In this document: positions 1-5,403 of the stretch, piece by piece
How positions within the stretch are numbered: the first letter of the stretch is position 1
Layout of the letters: each line of letters starts with the position of its first letter
Assembly: GCA_964496245.1 (NCBI GenBank)
Contig: CAZBZG010000254.1
Coordinates: forward strand, 1 to 6,902
Direction: 5' to 3'
Source: CAZBZG01 sp964496245
Lineage (GTDB): Bacteria; Planctomycetota; SZUA-567
Length of the DNA stretch: 6,902 bases
Notes under the pieces: model-generated
The model's database searches: none
Told to the model about the DNA's origin: nothing
What the model saw: only the letters and a program-made list of their open reading frames with translations
Position numbers and translations under genes: made by a program

Positions 1-445
1 AAAGCCGCCGGCAGGACCTGAGAGATGCTGCGAGAGCGAAGTGGATACCCCCTTTGAGCTGATTCAGGTTTCCCAAGGTGCGGTAGACAATCGCATCAGC
101 CGAACAGATCAAGTAACGTTCGCTCTGGCCAACGAGGAACGTCAGCGACTCGGCTTCGCCAAGGTCCAGTCGTTCGAAATAGCCTGGGTCAAACTGGCTG
201 CGGAAGTCGCCAATGTCGGAAGAGGGAACCGCGAATTGCTTCACCCGCCCGTCGGCGACATACGGATGCAGATCGAAGTACTCCTTCTCGCCCGCTGCAT
301 CCATCGAGAAGTGCGCTTCCCCTTCGACGATGCTTTCGGCAAGGTGGATCTCGCACGCTTCGACGACCGCATCCCAGAGATCCAATTCGAAGAGATTGAT
401 GACGACATTCGCATCAAGGATCAGCAATCTCAATTTCTTCGTCAT
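1..445 (-). CDS. PIN-domain ribonuclease-like toxin, 3' end cut by window edge
   Basis: This partial gene has 148 codons, starting with ATG at 445-443 and running off the left edge without a stop. The protein begins MTKKLRLLILDANVVINLFE. It shows the spacing of acidic residues typical of PIN-domain nucleases: D11 in the LILDAN strand, E41 in SIVEGE, E97 in the LDLGEAES motif and D117 in ICSADAIVYR. PIN proteins of this size (usually about 130-160 residues) are mostly metal-dependent RNases acting as toxins of type II toxin-antitoxin pairs, so only a short C-terminal piece is probably missing. The start lies inside the end of the upstream regulator (32-bp overlap, different frame), and a purine-rich GAAGAG stands about 7 bases before ATG, which suggests translational coupling. 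The family call is fairly secure. The RNA target and toxicity are inferred, and it could instead be a PIN protein without toxin function. Confidence 0.8.
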   Translation of the reverse strand, partial: MTKKLRLLILDANVVINLFELDLWDAVVEACEIHLAESIVEGEAHFSMDAAGEKEYFDLHPYVADGRVKQFAVPSSDIGDFRSQFDPGYFERLDLGEAESLTFLVGQSERYLICSADAIVYRTLGNLNQLKGGIHFALAASLRSCRRL

Positions 446-1526
446 CCAGCATCTCTTCTTCCGCTACGCGCATGGCCTGGCGGCGGGAGATTCCCATGTA
501 TTGGGCGAAGCGGCCGATGGAGATCTCCCCGTGGTCCAGGGCTTTCCGCGCCAGAGCTTCATAACGCTCCGGGCGCTCGGGCGGCGTCGCTTCTCCCCCC
601 CAAGCCTTCCCATCCGCAACCGGCTGCCGCAGCCTGGCAATGACATCCCGGACGCGTTTGGTATCGCTGCGATCCGGCGCATAGAGGTTATGCGCGCGCC
701 AGGCGACGCAGTCAACGGATACGTCGAATATGCGGGCCACATCAAGGAGGTGTTCCCGGCGGATCCTGCCATGGTGCATCCTGTCCTCTACGGTCGAGCG
801 GAACTCCTCTTCCGGAAGAAGAAGGTTGACAGCAAACGCTTGGGCGAGATTCTCCTCCCCTTCTGGGGTGGTGCCGGAGGCCCCGTTCCGGTGGGGGAAG
901 ATGTTCCAGGTCAGCAAGTGGAACAACTCGCGGGCGAGATCGAAGTTTCGCCGGCGGCGGCTGTTGTTCTGGTTGAGTAGAATGGCCGACCCGAACTGAC
1001 TGTCGTGCGCGCAGGCAGCCGTCCCCGTCGGCTCGAAATCGAGATGAAAGACCATCACGCCGCAGACTTCCTCCAACACACTGAGCAGCGAATGTGCAGG
1101 ATAATCCCCCAACTGGTATGTGGCGCGAAACCGCTTGGCGAGCCCTTCGGCTTGCCTGAAATGAAACCGCGCAGCCTCTCCTTCCTCATGCTGCAACGCT
1201 TGCGTGCGGTCTTCTCCCGTCCAGGTCTCCAGATTGTAGTACCAGCGGCACAACTCAGTGAAGCGGGCCTCGATCTCTTTGCGCTTGACCGCCGGCCGCT
1301 CCCGCCACAGCACCTGTGGAGAGGCCAGAGACGTTCCGCTTAGCAGACGCTCGACACCCACATGGTAGAGAGAAGCCAACTTCCCCAGTTGCGACACACT
1401 GGGCTCGCGCGCTCCGGTTTCGAACTCCGAGAGAGAGGAGGCGCCAATGCCGGTCCTTTCGTGCACCTGTGCCTGCGTCAACCCGCAAGCCTTGCGCGCT
1501 TGTTTCAGGTTTTGAGAAAGCGGCAT
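414..1526 (-). CDS. Xre-family regulator with degenerate ImmA/IrrE domain; probable antitoxin of the PIN protein
   Basis: The protein has 370 residues in three recognisable parts. Residues about 5-62 form an Xre/Cro-type helix-turn-helix (LKQARKACGLTQAQ, then SSLSEFETGAREPS). Residues about 145-280 resemble the ImmA/IrrE (DUF955, COG2856) peptidase fold: a helix with RELFH at 199-203, then EENLAQAFAVNLLLPEEEF at about 224-242. The usual zinc motif is HExxH; here the first histidine is arginine (R199), so peptidase activity is doubtful. Residues about 322-356 (ARKALDHGEISIGRFAQYMG, then ISRR) resemble UPF0175 antitoxins, which are often paired with PIN toxins. The last codons overlap the PIN gene. 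It probably binds its own promoter, where two matching inverted repeats occur, and restrains the PIN partner. The HTH call is strong; the antitoxin role comes from context. Confidence 0.85.
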   Translation of the reverse strand: MPLSQNLKQARKACGLTQAQVHERTGIGASSLSEFETGAREPSVSQLGKLASLYHVGVERLLSGTSLASPQVLWRERPAVKRKEIEARFTELCRWYYNLETWTGEDRTQALQHEEGEAARFHFRQAEGLAKRFRATYQLGDYPAHSLLSVLEEVCGVMVFHLDFEPTGTAACAHDSQFGSAILLNQNNSRRRRNFDLARELFHLLTWNIFPHRNGASGTTPEGEENLAQAFAVNLLLPEEEFRSTVEDRMHHGRIRREHLLDVARIFDVSVDCVAWRAHNLYAPDRSDTKRVRDVIARLRQPVADGKAWGGEATPPERPERYEALARKALDHGEISIGRFAQYMGISRRQAMRVAEEEMLDDEEIEIADP

Positions 1527-1545
1527 GGGGAAGCCCCCGCGAAGA
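1527..1545 (-). promoter_or_regulatory. Ribosome-binding region of the Xre regulator, within a small inverted repeat
   Basis: Read on the minus strand, the bases just before ATG (1526-1524) are GCGGGGGCTTCCCC. There is no clean AGGAGG. The G-run that could serve as a weak binding site pairs perfectly with the CCCC next to the start codon (GGGG-CTT-CCCC, 1527-1537). This may lower translation of the regulator, but a 4-bp stem is weak evidence. Confidence 0.3.
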
Positions 1546-1559
1546 TCTGGATACCAGAT
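1545..1559. promoter_or_regulatory. Putative operator 1, perfect inverted repeat at the transcription start
   Basis: ATCTGG-ATA-CCAGAT is a perfect 6-3-6 inverted repeat directly downstream of the -10 box, covering the expected transcription start. It contains the core TCTG-N5-CAGA shared with the second site. Its position is right for repression by the dimeric Xre regulator coded just downstream. Binding is inferred. Confidence 0.55.
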
Positions 1560-1588
1560 AGAATATCTCTCTTGTCGTCCTCTTGCAA
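1560..1588 (-). promoter_or_regulatory. Sigma70-type promoter of the Xre-PIN operon
   Basis: On the minus strand, TTGCAA (1588-1583) and TATTCT (1565-1560) are separated by exactly 17 bp, a good match to -35 and -10 elements. Transcription would start near 1553, about 27 bases before the regulator's ATG. The region is AT-richer than its surroundings. Two TCTG-N5-CAGA repeats flank it. Confidence 0.6.
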
Positions 1589-1597
1589 CCTAGTTCG

Positions 1598-1610
1598 TCT
1601 GTATTTCAGA
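1598..1610. promoter_or_regulatory. Putative operator 2, upstream of the -35 box
   Basis: TCTG-TATTT-CAGA has the same half-sites and the same 5-bp spacing as the downstream site, and is followed by T in both cases. Its centre (1604) is 52 bp from the other centre (1552), about five helical turns, so both sites would face the same side of the DNA. Confidence 0.45.
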
Positions 1611-1828
1611 TGTTTCCGGAAAAAGTTGGACTGGAAGCCCGCCATCATCGCACTGGAGCCGTGGAGACTGCTGCGGACGGATTACCTCGAGAGAACCGCC
1701 ACCGCCCGGAAGACCGCGCGGCCGGGAAGGGGCGGACCCGCTCGCCCTGCAACCGGGCGCGTGCAAGCCATTCGCCCGCAAAGCGATGGGCTTCGCGTCG
1801 ATTTCTGCTCATCCGGCACTGGTGCCGA
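1611..1828. other. Intergenic stretch without a supported gene
   Basis: Together with the promoter region this makes about 302 bp between the oxidoreductase stop (1829) and the regulator start (1526). Next to operator 2 is a perfect 10-bp palindrome, TTTCCGGAAA (1613-1622). A short GC-rich pairing GGGCG/CGCCC (1730-1734 with 1743-1747) is present but not compelling. The short open frames here have low-complexity Arg/Gly/Pro composition and no recognisable domain. Confidence 0.5.
1814..1827 (-). terminator. Weak hairpin right after the oxidoreductase stop codon
   Basis: CGGCAC-TG-GTGCCG is a perfect inverted repeat starting 1 bp beyond the TGA stop of the upstream oxidoreductase. As RNA it forms a 5-bp stem with a 4-base loop. 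No U-run follows on the minus strand, so it would be a poor intrinsic terminator. It may only stabilise the transcript's 3' end. Confidence 0.3.
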
Positions 1829-3202
1829 TCAGGACGCCCCCACCGGCTGGGCGTTGTACGCCACGATGTCCTCTTCGCTGAGGATCCCCCCGGCCTCGCG
1901 CAGGCGATCCTGCACGGCTGTGACGTCGAGCGCGCGGGGCGGGACGTTCTGCTGAATCGAGAGGGCGGCGGCCACGCCCGCGGCCTCGCCTTCTGCGATG
2001 CAGGGGACCATGACGCGGATGGAGCCGAGCGCCACGTGCGTGGCGCTCACGCACCGGCCGGCCACGAGCAGGTTGTCCACCTTCTGCGGCACGAGGATTC
2101 TGTAGGGAATGTGGTGTTTGAAGCCCTTCTCCGGCCGCCAGGTCGTGGGGTCCATGCCCGGGCCGTCGATGTTGTGAATGTCCACGAAGAAGGAGTTGTA
2201 GCAGACCACGTCGTCGAAGGTCGCCTGGTTCATGATGTCCTCTTCGGTCAACACGTACTCGCCCAGGATCCGACGGCTCTCGCGCAGGCCGATGGTGTTC
2301 GGGGTGCTGAGGAGGTAACAGTGTTCCATGCCGGGGATGTACTTGCGGAAGACCTCCACGCTCTGGACCGCCTGCTTGCGCGCTTCGAGGGTCGCGCGGG
2401 TGAGATCCTCGGTCCGCGTGCTGTCGATGTGGATGACGTGCGTGAAGTTGATGCCCACCTGGTCGGGACGGGTATCGGTCCACCACCACCCCATGATCCG
2501 GTTCTGGAAGGGGTCCATGTCGCCGTTCTTCTGGGCTTCCTCCCACACGCTCGTGAGCGCGCCGTCGCCCTGCTTGCCCCGTTCGCTGCGGAACGCCACC
2601 GCCCGCTCCCAGTCCACGCCGCCGATCGTGAACATGAGCGTCACCGGCTGGCACTTGTTGTCGGTCGGCCGGCCGATCTCATACGGGCAACCGGCTGAGA
2701 AGCCCACGTCCCCGTCGCCCGTACAGTCGATCACACGCTTGGCCTGGATGAGTTGGCGGCCTGTCTTGTTCTGGACGATGACTCCGCGAATCCGTCCGCC
2801 TTCGACCATGGCTTCACAGAAAAACGTATGATAGAGAAGCTCGACGCCTGCCTCTTCCATCATCTGTTCGAGCACCAGCTTGAGGCCCTCGACTTCGAAA
2901 TCGACCGCGTGGTGACTGCGCCGGCCGTAGCCGGCGTCGATCACGCGCGTGCGAATCTCCTCGGCAATGCCGGCCACGATCTGGCGGTCGGTGCCGTGTT
3001 CGTTGTAGGCTGAGATGTGCCCGTGCCCGCCCGCGCCCGCGACCCCGCCAAGGCAGTTGAACTGCTCCACGACCAGGGTGCGCTGCCCCTGGCGGGCTGC
3101 GGCCAGGGCCGCGCCCACGCCGGCCGGGCCGCCGCCGATCACCACCACGTCGTACGAATCCTTGACCGGAATTTCGCGTTCAGGTTCGAGATAGCCACTC
3201 AT
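1829..3202 (-). CDS. FAD-dependent oxidoreductase (FAD_oxidored family)
   Basis: The protein has 457 residues. Residues 17-47 form a Rossmann FAD-binding unit (YDVVVIGGGPAGVGAAL; GGGPAG at 23-28, with acidic E46 ending the second strand), followed by FNCLGGVAGAGG at 48-59. Later motifs fit this family: DCTGDGDVGFSAG at 159-171, GLRESRRILGEY at 305-316, and the C-terminal flavin-contacting segment NLLVAGRCVSATHVALGSIR from 377, ending in CIAEGEAAGVAAAL. It should be a soluble cytoplasmic flavoenzyme; there is no signal peptide or membrane segment. The substrate cannot be read from the sequence, and oxidation of a sugar or related small molecule is only a guess from where such genes tend to occur. 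ATG at 3202-3200 is supported by AGGAGG 8 bases upstream. It is divergent from the PocR-AraC regulator, which probably controls it. Confidence 0.9.
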   Translation of the reverse strand: MSGYLEPEREIPVKDSYDVVVIGGGPAGVGAALAAARQGQRTLVVEQFNCLGGVAGAGGHGHISAYNEHGTDRQIVAGIAEEIRTRVIDAGYGRRSHHAVDFEVEGLKLVLEQMMEEAGVELLYHTFFCEAMVEGGRIRGVIVQNKTGRQLIQAKRVIDCTGDGDVGFSAGCPYEIGRPTDNKCQPVTLMFTIGGVDWERAVAFRSERGKQGDGALTSVWEEAQKNGDMDPFQNRIMGWWWTDTRPDQVGINFTHVIHIDSTRTEDLTRATLEARKQAVQSVEVFRKYIPGMEHCYLLSTPNTIGLRESRRILGEYVLTEEDIMNQATFDDVVCYNSFFVDIHNIDGPGMDPTTWRPEKGFKHHIPYRILVPQKVDNLLVAGRCVSATHVALGSIRVMVPCIAEGEAAGVAAALSIQQNVPPRALDVTAVQDRLREAGGILSEEDIVAYNAQPVGAS

Positions 3203-3284
3203 GGTTCAGGCCTCCTGTCTGGTTTCTTGAATTGTCCGCGTGCTCCACATGCCAACAGCCTACAACACATTAGCAGGAATGCGC
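3203..3284. promoter_or_regulatory. Divergent regulatory region between oxidoreductase and AraC-type regulator
   Basis: This part of the divergent gap must hold the oxidoreductase promoter on the minus strand. AGGAGG before its ATG is clear, but I see no convincing -35/-10 pair, which is usual for activator-dependent promoters. Loosely repeated AACA-containing elements occur at 3251-3267 (GCCAACA, then ACAACA) and are possible but weak AraC-type half-sites. Confidence 0.4.
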
Positions 3285-3314
3285 TTGCACGGATCCGGCC
3301 TTGTTTTGTATAAT
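3285..3314 (+). promoter_or_regulatory. Near-consensus sigma70 promoter of the AraC-type regulator
   Basis: TTGCAC (3285-3290) and a perfect TATAAT (3309-3314) are separated by 18 bp. The transcript should begin about 3321, giving a leader of roughly 40 bases before ATG 3361. This excludes the upstream in-frame TTG at 3301 as the start codon because it lies inside the promoter. Confidence 0.7.
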
Positions 3315-3360
3315 ACCGCTATCAGACGCCGCTTTTACTCAATTGTCAGGTAGCGTGGAG

Positions 3361-4170
3361 ATGTCCGTGGCCCTGGAACCGCTCACCTCCAACGACCGCC
3401 AGCAGATCCGCGACTTCATGGAACGCGGCACGCGCGCGCTGGGGCTGCGCCTGTGCTTCCATGATCTGCTGCGGCGCTCGGGCCTGCCCAAGCCCTGGCT
3501 GCAGCACCAGAATCCAGCGTGCCTGGCGGTCAAGCGCGACCACCAGACCGAATGCGCAGCCTTCTGCGGACAGCGGATCGAGCGGGAGGTAACAGGGCTG
3601 CCTTCCGGCAGCATCCACACCTGCCCCTTCGGCCATACGGACATCGCCGCCCCGGTCTGGCTCGAGGGCATGCTCGCGGGCGTGCTCTATGCCGGGGTGT
3701 GCTGGCAAGGGAAAGACATGCCGCCCAGGCCCGGGCTGCTCGTGCATCCGACGCGGGAGTGGCTTGAAGACCGGCGGCTCCTTCTCTGCGCCCTGGCCCG
3801 CGAACTCGGGCGTCTGCTCCGCGGCCGGCAGGCGGACCGCAGCCCCTCACGCCGGGAGACGATCCTGACCTTTGTGCGCAATCGTCTCGACCGGTCTTTC
3901 AAGATCGAGGATCTCGCAAGCGCGCTCCACTTGTCCGCTTCGCGCACCGGCCACCTCGTCAAGGAACTCTTTGGCGAGACCTTCCCCCAGCTCGTCACGC
4001 GCCTGCGCCTCACGCACGCCGCGCGCCTGCTCAGCGCCACGGACGCGCCCGCCGGCGAGATCGCGCTCGACACGGGCTTTGCCGACCAGGCCCACTTCAC
4101 GCGCGCCTTCCGCCGCCACTACCGCATGACGCCCCTTGCATTCCGGCGGACGTATCGGGTGGAGGTGTGA
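3361..4170 (+). CDS. AraC-family transcription regulator with N-terminal PocR-type sensory domain
   Basis: The protein has 269 residues from ATG 3361; GTG at 3355 is a possible alternative start, while in-frame TTG 3301 falls within the promoter. Residues about 12-155 match the PocR ligand-sensing domain: QHQNPACLAVKRD at 48-60, then CAAFCG, then a TCPFGHTDIAAPVW segment at 87-100 and LAGVLYAGVCWQG. The cysteines C54, C65, C69 and C88, with H49 nearby, are grouped in a way that could bind a metal or Fe-S cluster. Residues about 165-265 form the AraC double HTH: IEDLASALHLSASRTGHLVK (182-201) and GEIALDTGFADQAHFTRAFR (232-251). It is divergent from a FAD-dependent oxidoreductase and convergent with a second flavoprotein operon. 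It probably activates one or both. The inducer is unknown. Confidence 0.9.
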   Translation: MSVALEPLTSNDRQQIRDFMERGTRALGLRLCFHDLLRRSGLPKPWLQHQNPACLAVKRDHQTECAAFCGQRIEREVTGLPSGSIHTCPFGHTDIAAPVWLEGMLAGVLYAGVCWQGKDMPPRPGLLVHPTREWLEDRRLLLCALARELGRLLRGRQADRSPSRRETILTFVRNRLDRSFKIEDLASALHLSASRTGHLVKELFGETFPQLVTRLRLTHAARLLSATDAPAGEIALDTGFADQAHFTRAFRRHYRMTPLAFRRTYRVEV

Positions 4171-4250
4171 AGGGGCACCGCGCACTTCCTATCAACCACC
4201 GCCCCACAGCTCCGGCGGCATGCGACCGCGGGCGGGGTCGTGGTCGTGGT

Positions 4251-4276
4251 CCACGCCCACCGTTGGGTGGGCATGG
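4251..4276. terminator. GC-rich hairpin between convergent genes
   Basis: GCCCACC-GTTG-GGTGGGC (4255-4272) is a perfect 7-bp stem with a 4-base loop, extended by three further pairs beyond one C-A mismatch. It lies in the 148-bp gap between the AraC-type gene (ends 4170) and the convergent M23-like gene (ends 4319), so it could end transcripts from both sides. Neither side has a T-run, so factor-independent termination would be weak. Confidence 0.45.
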
Positions 4277-4318
4277 CACCCGACATCCACCCGTTTCCCT
4301 GCCAGGGTCTCGCATGGT

Positions 4319-5233
4319 CTATCCTCTCGCGCCCGGATCGAACAGGAACGGTTCGGGATCGTCGAGCCGCTCCAGATCCCTGTACATCTGCCAGAAGAGG
4401 ATCCACGGATCCAGCATGAGCGTCAGGCCATGATCGAATACCTTGAACACGAAGTGGCTGTGTTCGGCGGACCCGGAGAGGACGCCTGCGCCGTCGGCAA
4501 AGTGCGTGCCGCGGGCGAGCGGTTCGTGCTCGGACACGAGCAGACGCGTCATGTGGTGCGCCTGCAGGATCCAGACCGCGCCGTTATCCCAATGGCGGAC
4601 GGCCCGCCACCGGTTGTTGTTGTGGCCCATGTCCAAGCTGTTGAAGTAGAACTGGTCGTCCACGTCGAGCGGGACCCAGAGCGGCGTGCCCGCCGGGTGG
4701 TTGATGTCGAGCCCGCCGTGGGCGGAGGCGCCGTTGTAGGCGCCGAGCCAGCAGTCCTCTCCCCGGTAGCAGTCCTGGATGCGAAGCCCGCCGCGCGGGA
4801 GCGGACACCAGGGGTGGAGCGCGTCCGGGCAGATGCGCGCGCGCGCGTCCTGGATGCCGAACCGCGCGTGCTTGGACGGCCGGCAACTCCCGTGCGTCTC
4901 CTTGATGAGCGCAAAGATCGCGTCCACTGCATCGAGCCAGATGCGCAGTCCTGCGATCTCCCACGGTTCGTAGAAGCTCTGCGGGGTCGAGACCTCCCGT
5001 TCGAGCTCGTGCACCTCGCCGTCGACGCGGATGCGCGCCGAAAAGCGGTAGTCGGTGCGCGCGCCGTGCTCTTCCGTGCCCAGCCGCTTGAGGGTCGTGT
5101 CCATGAGGCGGGCGGCCGTGTCTTCCAGCGTGATCTCGCGCACGGTCCCGTCGAGCAGCGTGAACGCGAGCGTCTCCTCGGGGTCCAGCTCCACCGCGGT
5201 GAGCGTGTCCTTGGCCTGTCTGCGTACGATCAT
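4319..5233 (-). CDS. M23/LytM-like zinc metallopeptidase-fold protein, no signal peptide
   Basis: The protein has 304 residues. ATG at 5233-5231 is chosen because AGGAG stands about 6 bases upstream. The frame is open further upstream, but that part runs through the hairpin-rich gap and into the neighbouring gene. Residues 1-110 look like a beta-rich N-terminal region that I do not recognise. Residues about 165-265 carry the M23 (lysostaphin/LytM) signature: SAHGGLDINHPAGTPLWVP with H172 and D176 (HxGxD), a QAHH segment with H226/H227, and EHSHFVFKV with H258 and H260 (HxH). All expected zinc and catalytic positions are present. Family members cleave peptide crosslinks in cell walls, but this one has no evident signal peptide and lies behind two flavoenzymes, so its substrate may differ. 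Five cysteines (117, 135, 143, 155, 161) lie just before the peptidase-like part. Confidence 0.7.
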   Translation of the reverse strand: MIVRRQAKDTLTAVELDPEETLAFTLLDGTVREITLEDTAARLMDTTLKRLGTEEHGARTDYRFSARIRVDGEVHELEREVSTPQSFYEPWEIAGLRIWLDAVDAIFALIKETHGSCRPSKHARFGIQDARARICPDALHPWCPLPRGGLRIQDCYRGEDCWLGAYNGASAHGGLDINHPAGTPLWVPLDVDDQFYFNSLDMGHNNNRWRAVRHWDNGAVWILQAHHMTRLLVSEHEPLARGTHFADGAGVLSGSAEHSHFVFKVFDHGLTLMLDPWILFWQMYRDLERLDDPEPFLFDPGARG

Positions 5234-5403
5234 GAAGGCTCCTCGCTGGTGCTTGCACGGACCACGGCCTACGAAGCGCGAACCGAACGGAGGGACGCGC
5301 GCCTGCGCGTCCGCGAGGACCGAGCGGTGGCGCGGTCCGGCAGCCGCCTTCGGCTGCGCCGCCCAGGGGAGCCGGATCCTCCGATCCATCGCGCTCGCGG
5401 ACC
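5234..5403 (-). other. Intergenic gap with four consecutive inverted repeats
   Basis: The gap separates the oxidoreductase stop (5404) from the M23-like start (5233). Four perfect stems stand in a row within 95 bp: GGACGCGC/GCGCGTCC (5293-5312, loop 4), GGACCG/CGGTCC (5317-5338, loop 10), GCAGCCG/CGGCTGC (5340-5357, loop 4) and GGATC/GATCC (5374-5387, loop 4). GTCC of the first repeat (5309-5312) can also pair with GGAC of the second (5317-5320), so the folds may compete. As RNA these could protect the upstream message, reduce read-through, or terminate. No U-run was seen. Confidence 0.6.

Noticed and set aside
41..980. Long plus-strand open frames at 41-643 and 213-980.
   Set aside because: They run opposite to the PIN and Xre/ImmA genes, whose domains are recognisable. 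Their translations show no domain.
1590..1781. A 63-codon minus-strand frame in the intergenic gap upstream of the Xre regulator.
   Set aside because: It shows Arg/Gly/Pro-rich composition and no motif, and its end runs into the predicted promoter and operator region.
1583..2698. Plus-strand open frame of 371 codons across the intergenic gap and the first oxidoreductase.
   Set aside because: It is antisense to a clear FAD-dependent oxidoreductase. It is rich in His/Val/Ala/Asp without motifs, as expected from the reverse of GC-rich codons.
4236..4253. GTCGTG tandem-like repeat.
   Set aside because: Only about two and a half units, too short to count as a repeat element.
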